From NCBI GenBank assembly GCA_023897205.1, contig JAHWDD010000007.1, positions 4,402,001-4,466,000 on the forward strand: a stretch of DNA of 64,000 bases, in the 5' to 3' direction. The translations under genes and the position numbers were made by a program. The first letter of the stretch is position 1. Each line of letters starts with the position of its first letter. Source of the stretch: Exophiala sp. HKRS030 (Eukaryota; Ascomycota; Eurotiomycetes; Chaetothyriales; Herpotrichiellaceae). Shown here in pieces: positions 1 through 11,812 of this stretch. A model generated the notes under the pieces. It had not been told where the DNA came from and did no database searches. It saw nothing but the letters and a program-made list of their open reading frames with translations.

Positions 1-759
1 GATGAAACGCACATTGGGATGTGCTGCAAGTATACGGGGCACAGCTGCAATCAAGAGATCCGTGCCTTTGTTGTAGAACAGTCGAGAAATCACCACGATG
101 TAGATTGTGTCATCTGGCCCAACCCTTTGAGGAAGGGGCCGAGGTCTGGCATAGCCTCCACTGTAGGCTGTGTCATGGTTTCTCGGAGTGTAAGACAAAG
201 GCTGGAAATTCTCTGCAACCACCGCGTTGGGAATTACCGAGACCATGAGTGGGTCAAGAGAGGCACGAAGGACTGTGTTTTCCTTGCAGGTGTGACTGAC
301 ACAAATGGCGTGGTCAATGTCGCTCAAAGTGAATTTGAGTAATTTGTTCGTCAGGATCGATCCAGCATCAGCAAAACCGAACAATGAGTGATCGGTGAAG
401 ACAGTGCGTAAGCCCATTGTGCGGGCGTGAAGAATTGCTTCGTGGCAGAAACTGCTCAAACTTGCGTGTCCGTGGACAATTTGGATTTGTTCTCGAATGA
501 CAATATTGCGAAAGACTGGGAAGAACGAAAAGACTGTTGGAAACGTAGACTCTCGGTATATGACCAGAAATGGAACGTGGTAGACCTTGAGTCCGTTGGT
601 GAGATAGCGAACGCCAGTCCGGCCCTTGGACGCGTGGGTAATGACGACCACTTTGTGGCCGCGGTCTATCAGCTTCGTTGATAATTGATATATGTGACTC
701 TCCACTCCTCCAGGTTGCGGGAAGAAGAAGTCACACACCATGGCGATGTTGTAAGGCAT
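1..759 (-). CDS. GPI3: GPI-anchor N-acetylglucosaminyltransferase catalytic subunit (PIG-A/GPI3), C-terminus cut by window edge
   Basis: Catalytic subunit of the ER complex that transfers GlcNAc from UDP-GlcNAc to phosphatidylinositol, the first step of GPI-anchor synthesis. The reverse strand from ATG at 759 is open for exactly 253 codons to base 1. It begins [18 protein letters not shown] and continues with [57 protein letters not shown] and [15 protein letters not shown]. These are the hallmark blocks of PIG-A family GT4 glycosyltransferases, with the N-terminal GT-B lobe complete and the second lobe beginning. The C-terminal half and any membrane anchor lie outside the window. The frame stays open for roughly 40 codons upstream of this ATG without another ATG, so an upstream exon is possible, although the family normally starts close to this DFFFPQPGG block. 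It is head to head with DBP6. Confidence 0.93.
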   Translation of the reverse strand, partial: MPYNIAMVCDFFFPQPGGVESHIYQLSTKLIDRGHKVVVITHASKGRTGVRYLTNGLKVYHVPFLVIYRESTFPTVFSFFPVFRNIVIREQIQIVHGHASLSSFCHEAILHARTMGLRTVFTDHSLFGFADAGSILTNKLLKFTLSDIDHAICVSHTCKENTVLRASLDPLMVSVIPNAVVAENFQPLSYTPRNHDTAYSGGYARPRPLPQRVGPDDTIYIVVISRLFYNKGTDLLIAAVPRILAAHPNVRFI

Positions 760-1422
760 TGCGTTGAGTCCTGGAAACCCACGTGGAGTTTCCTTGAATT
801 TCGAGTCTAGATACTCGAGCACATGATAAACGCCGACGCACTCTTTCTGAAATGGTTTCCCTCGTGCATTACGTCTCTAATGATCAAAGCCGAGTGGTAG
901 TATTCACAACGAGTTCTAGGCGCTCGAGTCATCGACTCCCTTGACCACGACTCCTCCTGAGACGACATCCATGAGATCGAGTGAAGTGGCGTTTTATATC
1001 ACGTGATGCCAAGCATTGCGGCCACAGTCCCGCATCTGGCGACCTCTTGCTCCGCTCAAGCCCGAGGAGTCATGTGCTTCCAATGGCCAATATGAGCAGC
1101 CAGCTAAATGAGCCTGTAATTCTTTCGAGGATACCATATTATTAGATCATGCGTCGATAGCTTCGGCGGCTTATAAAACGTGAATGAGTGTAGTGAGGTA
1201 TCCACTAAAGTGGACAAGTAGCAAAATGTGAACGGGAACCATTGTAGGCGGTAAAGCACCAGGCTAGGCGGTGTGTCGTCCCGCAGGATTCTGCCAGCCA
1301 AAATCCTCCAACAACTTTTTTGTTACTGTACGCAGTCGACAGAGGAATCGTTCGTCTGGTTGCGCAGTACCCAGACCTAGCCCACATTGCAGGCCTCCAC
1401 GCGTGCTTTCGTGGCAGTCTAC
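760..1422. promoter_or_regulatory. Shared intergenic promoter region between GPI3 and DBP6
   Basis: 663 bp separate the divergent start codons of the GPI-anchor enzyme and the DEAD-box helicase, so this stretch must carry both promoters. A CACGTG-type E-box core is present near 1000 (atcacgtgatg, 998-1008). No convincing coding exon was found, and the short overlapping ORFs at 1104-1467 on both strands have no recognisable family features. Confidence 0.5.
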
Positions 1423-3522
1423 ATGTCCCAATTCTACACACGCTACGTGCCTCCAGTGGTGGAACACGTCAACATCCCGACACAGTCAATAACAGAGAAG
1501 CGAAAGCGAGAGGACCAACCAAGGAGTGAAAAAAAGAGTAAGAAGCCCAGGCTCGATGACGACGGCGAACACGAGCCGTTCAAAAATGATACACCGCCGG
1601 AACTACATGGTCTCGTGCCTATCCCGCAGCCAGAGGAATCGGCTGTGCCTTTGGCGAGACCTACATATTCAGTGCTGCCCTCGTGGCAGGAGCAAGCATT
1701 GCGACCATCCCCTGATGCGAAGGCAACATTCAAATCACTCGGTGTGACCGGTACGCTTTTGGAAACCCTGAAGAGAAATGGATTTCATGATGCCTTCCCC
1801 GTTCAAACTGCAGTTTTGCCCCTTCTGATCGATGGCGAGAAGAGACATGAAGGCGATGTTTGTGTATCGGCAGCCACTGGATCAGGAAAGACATTGTCAT
1901 ACGTTCTCCCAATGATCTCAAATCTACAAGGTCTCTCTCAGACTAAATTACGAGGAGTCATCGTTGTTCCGACACGTGAACTTGTGAAACAAGTCCGAGA
2001 GCTTTGTGAACTGTGCGCCACTAGCACTTCGCTCAAAATTGCCACGGCCGTTGGAACCAAAATACTCAAGGACGAGCAGGACATGCTCATAGCTGAAGAG
2101 ACTGTATATGATCTCAAGCAATACCAGGCGGATCAGAAAAGTACAGTGGATTGGTCCAAAATTTCTCTTGCCAAAGTCGTGTCGCAAGCACATGAAGAAA
2201 ATCCCTTACACAACGTTGGTTTCGTCAAACGCCATCGATCAAAAGTGGACATTCTAATCACTACACCTGGAAGGCTGGTCGATCACCTCAAGTCAACTCC
2301 AGGCTTCACCCTCGACGATGTCAGATGGCTTGTAATCGACGAAGCAGATCGCTTACTGAATGAAAGCTATCAGGAGTGGGTAGGGGTTGTCGTTCCTGCT
2401 TTGAGTTCGCGGGTAGCAACTAAGGACCGAGATGAGTTGCTTGAAAGCTTGGCCATGCTTCCTCCTCGACGCAAGGTCACAAAGGTTCTATTATCTGCTA
2501 CCATGACTCGAGATATATCAAAGCTCAACGCCCTCGGCCTGAATGACCCCAAGTTGGTCGTGCTAGGAAGCAATACCACATTATCTACGGATGTTACGAG
2601 GAAAAGAGATGGCACACCGCCTGTTGATTCAATAGGCGATATCAATCAAAATGGAATACTCCATCTACCTTCGGAATTGAAAGAAAATGTATTATCGGTC
2701 CCCGATGGTGCAGAGAAACCGCTGTATTTGATGGAATTGCTTTTGCAAATTTCTACGGAAGCGAAGGACTCTGGTCAACGGCAGGCAACCGCTGGAGCAG
2801 ATTCTCACGACGATGTTCCGAGTTCAGATTCATCTTCAGACACATCCGACAGTCTTTCTGATTCGACCGATCCGACATCCTCAGAAGAGGATGAGAGCAC
2901 GTCAGCAGAATCATCATCACCTATGAGAAAGGCTGAACAAGAAAGCTTAATGTTTCCGGTGAAAAGCCCTGCAGGAGAAGAAGGGCGACATCAACCACGC
3001 GCGTTGATTTTCGTGCGGTCAACAGCTTCCGCAACTCGTCTCGCCAGACTCTTGTCACTCCTGCGACCGTCGTTGTCATCCAAGATATCGACTTTGACTC
3101 GGAGCACGGCCTCTTCGGCTTCTTCGCGTCGCGCCCTTTCTTCGTTTAGGAAGTCAACCATCTCGATTTTGATTGCCACCGATCGCGCATCCCGAGGTTT
3201 AGACGTTCCAGGACTGGATCACGTTATATCTTATGATGCCCCAAGTAGCGCTCTAACATATATTCATCGGGTTGGACGCACCGCGAGAGCTGGGACACTA
3301 GGACATGCTTGGTCACTAATTGAACAGAGAGAAGCTGCCTGGTTTTGGAGGGAAATCGGTGGAAAAGGCGATCAGACTCGACGTAGCTTAGACCCTGATC
3401 GAGTGTTGATAGATCGAAGGAACAAGATCAGACGAGTCAATCTCGAATTGGAAGATGAAAAGCTACGGAAGAACTACGAAGAAGCTTTGATGCAACTGGG
3501 AACTGAGGCTCGTAGCCTCTGA
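1423..3522 (+). CDS. DBP6: ATP-dependent RNA helicase DBP6 (DDX51 type), ribosome biogenesis
   Basis: DEAD-box RNA helicase acting in the nucleolus on early 60S pre-ribosomes. It is a single exon of 699 codons. All helicase motifs are readable: ATGSGKT (I, near residues 151-157), PTRELVKQ (Ia), TTPGRL (Ib), VIDEAD (II, about 304-309), SAT (III, about 358), ALIFVRS (IV), ATDRASRGLDVPGLD (V) and HRVGRTARAG (VI, from about 615). Assignment to Dbp6/DDX51 rests on the long insert between motifs Ia and Ib (KILKDEQ ... VKRHRSKVDILITTPGRL), the acidic serine-rich linker between the two RecA lobes (about 3 kb mark, SSDSSSDTSDSLSDS), and the N-terminus MSQFYTRYVPP, typical of fungal Dbp6. Twelve further in-frame codons (ATG at 1387) lie upstream, but the second Met matches the family start better. 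Confidence 0.93.
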   Translation: MSQFYTRYVPPVVEHVNIPTQSITEKRKREDQPRSEKKSKKPRLDDDGEHEPFKNDTPPELHGLVPIPQPEESAVPLARPTYSVLPSWQEQALRPSPDAKATFKSLGVTGTLLETLKRNGFHDAFPVQTAVLPLLIDGEKRHEGDVCVSAATGSGKTLSYVLPMISNLQGLSQTKLRGVIVVPTRELVKQVRELCELCATSTSLKIATAVGTKILKDEQDMLIAEETVYDLKQYQADQKSTVDWSKISLAKVVSQAHEENPLHNVGFVKRHRSKVDILITTPGRLVDHLKSTPGFTLDDVRWLVIDEADRLLNESYQEWVGVVVPALSSRVATKDRDELLESLAMLPPRRKVTKVLLSATMTRDISKLNALGLNDPKLVVLGSNTTLSTDVTRKRDGTPPVDSIGDINQNGILHLPSELKENVLSVPDGAEKPLYLMELLLQISTEAKDSGQRQATAGADSHDDVPSSDSSSDTSDSLSDSTDPTSSEEDESTSAESSSPMRKAEQESLMFPVKSPAGEEGRHQPRALIFVRSTASATRLARLLSLLRPSLSSKISTLTRSTASSASSRRALSSFRKSTISILIATDRASRGLDVPGLDHVISYDAPSSALTYIHRVGRTARAGTLGHAWSLIEQREAAWFWREIGGKGDQTRRSLDPDRVLIDRRNKIRRVNLELEDEKLRKNYEEALMQLGTEARSL

Positions 3523-4590
3523 ACCATCTCCCAGTGTTGCCATGAAATGGGAGACTGAGATCTTGGGAATCCTTGAAGCCGTCCAGATACACGTGATCCG
3601 GAATCTGTCAGCAACAATGGTTGTGGCTTTTGGCCAATGCTCATCATCGAACAAATCAATGGCTAGTCGACATAAGTCGTGTTCCTAGGTTGTAAAGAAC
3701 TTCTTGTCCTTGTGATTGGTACGGTTCGGCGCGCATTTAGCCGCCAGTAGGGTAAGTAACTGATCCGAGTTTGACTACGTACAGAGTAGTGGTTTCTTGG
3801 GACGACAACTCACTGATCAAGCCTGAATGGCAGTCGATGATCAACACGGAATCTATCCAGATCCGTCGTATTATCAATGTTTGCGAACAATCGTTCTGTC
3901 AACGGAGAATCACGCCTGCAGCGCCCTCCCAGAAGAACCTCGTCAGCTTAGTGCTTGTGAAATTATAAGTCCACATGCTTCTCAAAACCAACTCGATTTC
4001 AAAGTCAGAGTTCCCCAGCGTCGGGTGGGGAATCTTGACACCGACAAAGTTCATCATTCTCTAATGATTGCGACGTCCAAGTCTACAGATTGATCGGGAT
4101 TGCAAGATTTAGGGACTTCCAGGCTGGTAAGCATGTTAGCTACATGTTCGGGATTACGGCAAATCTTATGACGACGCCACGATGACTTCCAAGAAACTAC
4201 AACTCCTTAATCAGCAATCTCAATTTTATCCCCATGATCCAGCCTATGTGCCGGTGGAAAAGTCGAGCACTTCGTCTCGTGCATAGCCTGCCGCCTATAG
4301 ATGAGAGGGACTGCACGAACAAGACCGTGCAGAGGCGCAATATTTGAGGGCAACCCAGCTACCGGCAGAGTTTCATGAAATGCAATCTCACTTCGGTTAC
4401 ACTGCACTGATCCCAGCGAAGCGACCCTTCTACCTGCCCAATCATCCCAACACCATAGTCTCAACAGGCTCAAGAAGGGGCCAGATTCATGGAGGGCCAT
4501 ATTGTAAGAACTGCACAAACGTCAGACCACCGGACTGACCGCCAATTTGCCTGATCGTTAGTCACGGTACTGCAAGAGGCACGGAAGGCT
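3523..4590. other. Intergenic, no supported gene
   Basis: About 1.07 kb downstream of DBP6. It contains only short overlapping ORFs on both strands (for example 4207-4518 minus, 4344-4538 plus), which shadow one another and show no domain signature. No repeat or RNA gene was recognised. Confidence 0.5.
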
Positions 4591-4999
4591 TTGGAGAAAT
4601 CAGAGGCGGTAGCCAATCCCTGCAGGGTCGACATTGCAATGGCTGATTATCAATATCTTCGTCATGTCATATCCAACCCCGATCTGGCAACCTACCGTAA
4701 CCACAAAAGAAGGAAATTTCATAACGACCTCTACGACAATGAGGCAAAAACGGAAGGGCCACACTTTCATGTGAAAGAATGCAGCTTATGTCTCAGACCA
4801 AGTCCGGATAACGGAGTACTGGAGGACTTCATTGTAAGTTCTCACGCAAATGTACTCTGCATGCACAAGATTGCCTCATTCAATCGTGTTCAATAAGACG
4901 ACAAGCTTGTACTAGCTGCTCACAGAACAGACTTCTATTGTTCTAACTTCTGGCGACACTGAATCTCCTCACGCCTATTTACAATTTGGGAATTTATGA
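4591..4999 (+). CDS. Possible two-exon small gene or relic, function unknown
   Basis: An 81-codon first exon (4591-4833) ends at a canonical donor (gtaagt) and can be joined in frame to 4931-4999, giving about 103 residues. The intron would be 97 nt with acceptor cag. The product is hydrophilic with a basic patch (NHKRRKFHN) and one Cys pair (KECSLCLR); the second exon reads TSIVLTSGDTESPHAYLQF. An internal Met at 4639 could be the start. No family is recognised. The layout, a short basic N-terminus then CxxC, recalls N-terminal pieces of fungal HET-type proteins, but this is only a resemblance. It may equally be a degenerate fragment in a gene-poor zone. Confidence 0.3.
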
Positions 5000-7900
5000 G
5001 AACCTCCCAAGCAAGTATCTGTCGGTGCCATCAAGACGTGATCCACCAGGTCAGACTCTTCAGTTTTCTTTACAGGCAACCTACTCTGCCTCGACCACGC
5101 CTTGTCGAATAGTTTTGTCAGAACGTGGCCGCGTCAATATAACTCTCTGTAGTCTGAAAAGCCTGAGGGAAAACGAACAGATCCCCGAGACATCTGAATA
5201 ATGCTGCATCGTCAACCGGCTCTACCACTTTCAATAAGATCTAGACTCTGTGATATGTCACGAACACTATCAAACTTGCGTAGAACTTCCTCTATGACAC
5301 AACGAACGCTGAAAGAGCCAGTCCTTGTGCTCCTTAAACGCCGACTTTGCAGCCCTAGCCCGTGAACTCGTCTCCCAACCAGATTTTCTTTCTATAAAAA
5401 GCACAAGTTGTGGTGACGCTTCAAGTTCTCGTACGTGACACGTTGCAGTGCGCTTAACAAAATAAGACCACGAGCTAGAGCGTATTGCTCCCTACGTTAG
5501 AAATGACTCTGCAGTTCCTCATCTCTTGGGATAGCCTTCTCCGTCACTTCGTCAGGGGAACTTATTGCCCATAAATGCATGTACCAACCAAGACCCATAA
5601 TCGCAGTAAGAGCGATGATCTTGTACAGAGTCCCAACCTCAATTTTACCTCCTACATCTTAAGATTCAGACTATTGTCCTGGCCTAGTTTTCTGACGATC
5701 TTCACGTTGCATGCATCCATGAAGTTTTATATCTTCTGATTACCTAATGAGACACATAATTCCCGGAATCGAGGTACTGTGACGTTAAACTTTTGTAAAC
5801 ATCATTCCCCACGATCTCCTTGCCCGTGTTCGTGTTGGAATTACGACGCTCTGCTGCAAATATCCGGTGCTAGGGCCCAAGACTGGAGGCCAAACCTTGA
5901 TCCCTCACTGCTTGATTGACAAATTACATAAGAGATCACCGTCGGCAAAAGATGCATTTATGCCAACTTCTGCGCACGAAGAACAGGGCAGAGTCTGCAG
6001 TGCGAGTTCAAGGCCGCCAAATCCTGAACAGTGCCTGGATTTTGGGATGAAATACCTTTGACAGACCTTGCCGAGAGTTCGATTCCGAGGAAACTTGCGT
6101 CTAGACTTGTCTAGTACGTCTGGAGGCCACAGGAAAAAGCAATTGTGATTATCCCCAGGGTGACCACTTGATCAATCGGTCCGTAGCACCCTACCCAAGT
6201 ACTATACTCTTCAATATACTCTATAATTGTGCTGGTACAAGCAAAGCAGCACCCAGGCATGACTGTATACGAGCGTGGAATTATGACTTTCTAGCAGTGA
6301 ATATCTGCATAGCAAGCTCCAATGTCAGCAAATTGCCATGAATGCGCATGGATGAGGCCTCGGCCACTTGCAGCAACTACTTCCTAAAAGAGTTTTGAAT
6401 GATGTTCCTAATTGCGAGATGTCGCTCTCAAGATAGGGCTGCATGGGCCAACGCAGGAAGCACATGCCCCGACCTCAGCGCCCATGAAATAGACCCCGAT
6501 CCGGCTGATGGAAGGTTGTGTCCAGAGCGTAGCAACATAAGATCGTGATCCCGCGGGGTCTACAGGACTTTCAAGTACGTAAAATGGGATCATATGACTC
6601 ATCCTTGTCAAGGTTTCTTAGTGAGGTGAAGCGACACAGCAAAGCCTGGCAAAGCAACGTCTATCCAGACCTGAATGACGGAGTTGAGTTCATCGATTAG
6701 ATTCTGGTGCTTCCGATGCAACGACTACCTCTGTTTGTGACATACCCAGCGTTCTGACCGCTACTCTCCAGCCTCATCACGAAACCATCCAGGCTTGCAT
6801 ACCCTGTCAGCAATCCTTGGCGTACCCTTTGGGGCTTATTTCCGCTTCAAACGCATCCACTAGGTATGTGGTTCGCTTCTGGCTTTTCAAAAAGCTCGAA
6901 CCCACCGCTTTGCGACTCCTCCGGCCGTTAAGGTATTGCCTAAAGGAAACAGACATCTCACTGACACTGCATTAATATATCCATCGGTGACTACCTTCAC
7001 CACCTTCTCCACAGAACGATACAATAGAGCAAGGCAATTAATCCTATCACATACGGGATCTTACAATACAGATTGGGATCAGATCAATTTTTCACTTCAA
7101 GAGGAAATTGACTCGGGGATACTGATTGGTTTGTTTGCAAAAAGACAAACTGTATTTGGGTCGAACCGATAGATCTTTCAGCTCCCTTTACGTCTAAGAT
7201 TGGCTGCAAGACGTCAATTAACTAGTCTGGCACGGTGGAGTTACTCGAGTCCGCGTTTCGCAGCTCCCCTGTGGACGATGTCGATCCTCTAATGGGAATA
7301 CAAATGGCAAACCGTTGTTGGCTGTTCTCCTCGTGTGAGAGCTGAAGGTCTGCAGCGCCGGGATCATGGTTTACAACCCACAAAGTGGAGACATATTTCA
7401 ACACCGGGAACCTTGTTCCTAGTGGTAATCGCCCTCATGTGGAGAGATCGTAAGGAACTTTCTGCAAGCCGATGGCTCACAACCAGATACTCGCATTTCG
7501 GTCAGACGGTGGAGTAGTGGGTCTCATCCATCACCAACAAAGAGAATCCGCTAGCTTGGGCTTTTAGAGAGGTTCCTAGCATCAAAAGTATCTCAACCAC
7601 GTTTTGCTTATTGAGCGAAATACCCACTGCTTGAACCACTGAGCGTCGCGACGAGAATTCACAAATTTGGACCATTGTTCATTTCCAAATCTGGAAGTAG
7701 GACGCACTGTGTCGAATCGGTGATTTGGAATATGAAACCCGAAACGCGCTACCATATCCTGTCAATAATCTCGGGCACATGGACTGACAGAGCCACTCAG
7801 AGCGTTGAAGGGTGTCGAGCGCATGTTCTACCACGACTTCGCGGGAAAATGTGAAGGCCAACAATGAATCAATCGCTCTGGAAGATAACACATATTCCCG

Positions 7901-10900
7901 GGAAACCTATACCCAGAGCTTTGCATGTTCAAGTGCAGTAGAAAGAGATTCCCTCTTGCACTGACCAAACAACACAATCTCAAATGAGTAAAGTGGAGGT
8001 CATGGCCATACAGGCTATAAATCAGGCTGTGAACCATCAACCCCGGCTGACAACCCACGACAATGGAACTTTCCACAAAATGAGAAGGAACGAGTATCAC
8101 GATATCATTGAAGCTAATCTGACCTGCCCTCCGCGGAGACCGATCCACGCTGAAGAGTAAACGGTGAGTTGTAACGGCGTTTCGCTATCGAAGAACAATA
8201 GGTCCTTGTGGTGGGTCTAAGTACACAGCCTCGTAAGTCCACTTTTGAGGATTTCCTGGTAGACTCATCACGTCCCAATTTCACCATATCACTAGTCCTG
8301 AGAAGTGTATGTATGGTCTTGACTCTTTGGGCGAGCGCCTAGCATTCATTGTCTCCATACAAGCTTTTGTCGAGCATTAAAAGGAGACAGCACGGAGTAG
8401 TCAGCGCTGACCAATAGCTCCGACAACCCAATAATTCCGTGGAAAGCCCATAATTTGACAATTTGTGAATCGTGCTGACAGGACATACTAGTCTCTAGAA
8501 CCAAACGGGTAGCTGTATATTATACAAGATTGTGGTTTCGGGGACTGGTTTACGATTCCCTGCGGTGTCTGATTCGGCGATTCTTTCTTGTGGTGTCTCT
8601 CTCAAAATGTGACTGATGTTTTGAGTAACAAGAACACGCATACCCCGGTCTAACAGTGCGTGGATCATGTCACAGGCTTCTGCCTCGGTGACTCGCATCG
8701 TGGTCATTGTTGGGGAGGGTGGAGCTATCTACTTAGGGTGCGAATTGATGCCCATCTTTCGAAGCTGCATCTCATCCTATCCCAGGCCATTCTGGGGATG
8801 GTCTTGTCTGTTGACTCCCTTGCGAGGAGCCTCGCTGCCCCTCGCCCCTGTATGTGCCTACAGGCGCACAAAGACCCGCGTGGCACGACCAAACACCCAG
8901 CTGGATGGATTTGACAGACGACGGGGTTTTTCTAGGTGTTCTTTTGGACTCTGGAATCTGCGCTGGGGATTCTACCGGGGCGATCTTGAGCAGCAAATCC
9001 TGACTCGCCATCACGCTGCAACTGCCACATCTGGACGTCCAGGTGGCTTAAGGTTTTGCACACCGGGGTTTTTCGACGCAGATCCTCCATGCTCCAGGTT
9101 AGAAAAGTCTCTCAGGACCCAGTACATAGTGACTAATTAGGTCGTTTGTTCGGACTGGGTTTCCGATGCGTCTGGAGCTCTCATTAGATACAGCCTGTTA
9201 CCGATTTTGAAAGCAAGTTGTGTCGACCTGGTGGCGTTTCAGAGAAAAGCGCAGTTTGAAGCTTAGTCTTCTTTTCCCCTCTTTCCTTGAAGATTTGTGG
9301 GCCAAGAAAGAATATGTTATTGTTTAGGCTGTAGGATGGCGAGGCTGACTGAAACCTGTCGCTTGTCTCTGGGAGAGGGAGATACTCCCACAAAGGGCCA
9401 TCTCAAGGGCAAACAGATAAAAGGCAGTGAACAAGTAGAAGAACCTAACCAAGGACCAACTAGCACATCATTCAACCCCCTTGTACACGAATCCCCCTCG
9501 TGCATCGAGTCGGTACAGTACTTGTTGCGTACCAGTAATTTGACGCATTCGAGACGTGATGCCACACAAGCGCCAAGTCGCCAATAGGTTTTATGACGCC
9601 CACGGACGCCTCACCATCCTCGCGTATTCCTTCATGCATGCATGCCTACATGGGACGGTGGGACGGATGACTCCGGACCCCGTACCCTGCCCACGCCTGC
9701 CCACGCCTGCCCTGCCCTGGCATGGGCATCAACTGTGTACCCCAGCGTTGCAGTTGTCTTCTTTCGGTCTCGGCTCTGCCTTTTTCCTTCTTCGTTTGGG
9801 GTCATCAGTTATTGCTTTTATTGCCCGCGAGACACGAATGCTTCGCCCCCAAAGCCCTCCAGCGACGTGCAGTGCAGGGAGACCTCGGGGCCGAGTTAGC
9901 TCCAAGATGGACATCTCCGAAGGGGATGGCGCAAGATGACTGGCAATACCTCCTCCCAAGACTTTTGAAGACTCACCTCACTTGCGCAGGCAAAACCGGT
10001 GATAAGACGTTGGTAACAATACTTTTTGCCCCAGAAGTGAAAAGACCCTCATCAAGGACGCCGCTCCATCAGCCACAAGTAGTGCTATGCTTCCCACGTC
10101 ATCCAATCGAAGCTGACCAAGCCGCCACTGGTCAGGTCACCATGGCGGCTTTCCACTTCGGTCCGACCAAGCGCACCATAGGCCGGTGCCAAAGGGACAT
10201 TCCATCATCCAGGTTTCATCAGAAGGGGGCGGGGCGCATTTTTGGGGGTTGAAGGACCCAAAGGGCTCTCTTGTTCTAGTAGGTGGAATGGGTGGAAGGG
10301 TTCCTTTGCCTCGAGGACCACTGCATCTTGATCTCGGTCGTGGAACAAGATCACCCCCACTCGTCTTGCCCGACGTGGATGCAGTGTATCCTAAGGTTTG
10401 TGAAGATCTTTTGCCCAGGATTACTCCAAAAGTCTATGTTGTGGAGGAAGGAGGAATGGGATGTTTTTGTGAGCCGTTGCCAGTTGGTCCACTTTATAAA
10501 ACAAACTGTGTAGGCCGAAATTCCCGCCATCCTGGCAGGTCCTATTCGTCCATGCAGGTCATCCTCTGGGCTTACATTTCTAGATAGTACATGACTCCTT
10601 TGTTCCTTTCCGGTGTCGTCTATTTCAAGGTTCAGGGAGAAGACAAGGCGTCATCGCCCCTTAGAACATGGTTCGATCTGAGACAGACATTGAATGTCTG
10701 ATGGTATTGCCCTACTTATCTAGGTATGTGATTGTTTTAATAGCCTGACCCAATGCGGCAAACGATTCTAGACGGAGACTCCAAATGGTGTTGCGGTTCA
10801 ACCTGTTGACTATCCGCTCGATCTAACTTTCCAGCGCGCCTGCAATGCTAAAAGTGAGAATAAATGGCCCATTCACAGAGATGAAATGGGGTTAGACATG

Positions 10901-11812
10901 TACATCCCCTGGGGTGTGGGCTGAATTCGATGAGGTTTGGTTCAAGGCAGTTTTGGAGCCGGTATACTTGGCCACGAAAGCAGTGGATCATCCAAGACCA
11001 CGATTGCGGTTTGCCATCCGCCACATACAGCTTGTTCCGAAATATTGTAGAAATCCAATGGCAAAAATTGTCCAACTGCTCAGTGCCGGCTGATTGTGAC
11101 CTCCGCCTCTCCCGCATTTTGCCACGAGGCTGGACGAGGTGTGATCAATCTGTCGAGAGCAATTCCGCAGATTGACCAATCGGCTGATATTCGCTGAAGG
11201 TAACTGTTGACGCAGATTAGCTCCTGAGGATCGGTGTTCCTTCACCCGAACCTCAATGTCATTGTTGTCTTTGCAAAAGCGGGAGTTTGTAGCTCGGACG
11301 GTCAGCCAGTCGTAGGCGGCGTCGCGAGTCCAATGTTAATCACTGTTCCGACACCCAGCGCCACGATCACTCGACCCCACGTGTCTTGACACTCAGAAGA
11401 GAACTTCATAGCAAATCAGTATGGAATAATCTCGCGCTCAAACAATTTTTTCACCAATCAATATCGCATGCCGGCCACGATCTATCGGTGGGAAGACCGA
11501 AGAAGCAGTGGTAATCCACGTACTCCGGCAATCACTCGTCGAAGAGGCGAGGTCTACTTCTCGCCCATAGGATTTTGTTATCCTCTAGCCGAGTTAGAGG
11601 GACATCTCAGCGGACACTCTTGCGGTGGGATGTATCTGGCGATGGAGGGAAGCTTGACTCGTCTCACCGAGGTTGCCACCCCTTACATGATGCGGAAACA
11701 ATCCAGCTTCAGTTCGCTTGGAGGATTTTGAGGAAATTTGAGCCAGTCTCAGGCAATGCGACCTGATCTAACCCAGAACTCGGGTATAGTGAATAATTCA
11801 GGGGCTTTCTCT
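5000..11812. other. Gene-poor region of about 6.8 kb
   Basis: No gene can be supported here. Short ORFs overlap each other on both strands and none shows domain motifs. Worth recording: a reverse-strand open stretch at 5497-5658 encoding a hydrophobic helix and a charged tail; a plus-strand 58-codon ORF from ATG 7984 to 8160; a reverse ORF at 8495-8707; and a more GC-rich part at roughly 8700-10600 with several overlapping plus ORFs (8667-9140, 9556-9939, 9722-10252, 10186-10587). A short pyrimidine-rich direct repeat (cccacgcctg twice) sits near 9690-9710. The region could hold decayed genes or transposon remnants, but no transposase, reverse transcriptase or terminal repeat was recognised. 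Confidence 0.5.

Noticed and set aside
8667..10587. Overlapping plus-strand ORFs of 76-176 codons
   Set aside because: They overlap in multiple frames, share no domain motifs, and look like by-products of locally higher GC.
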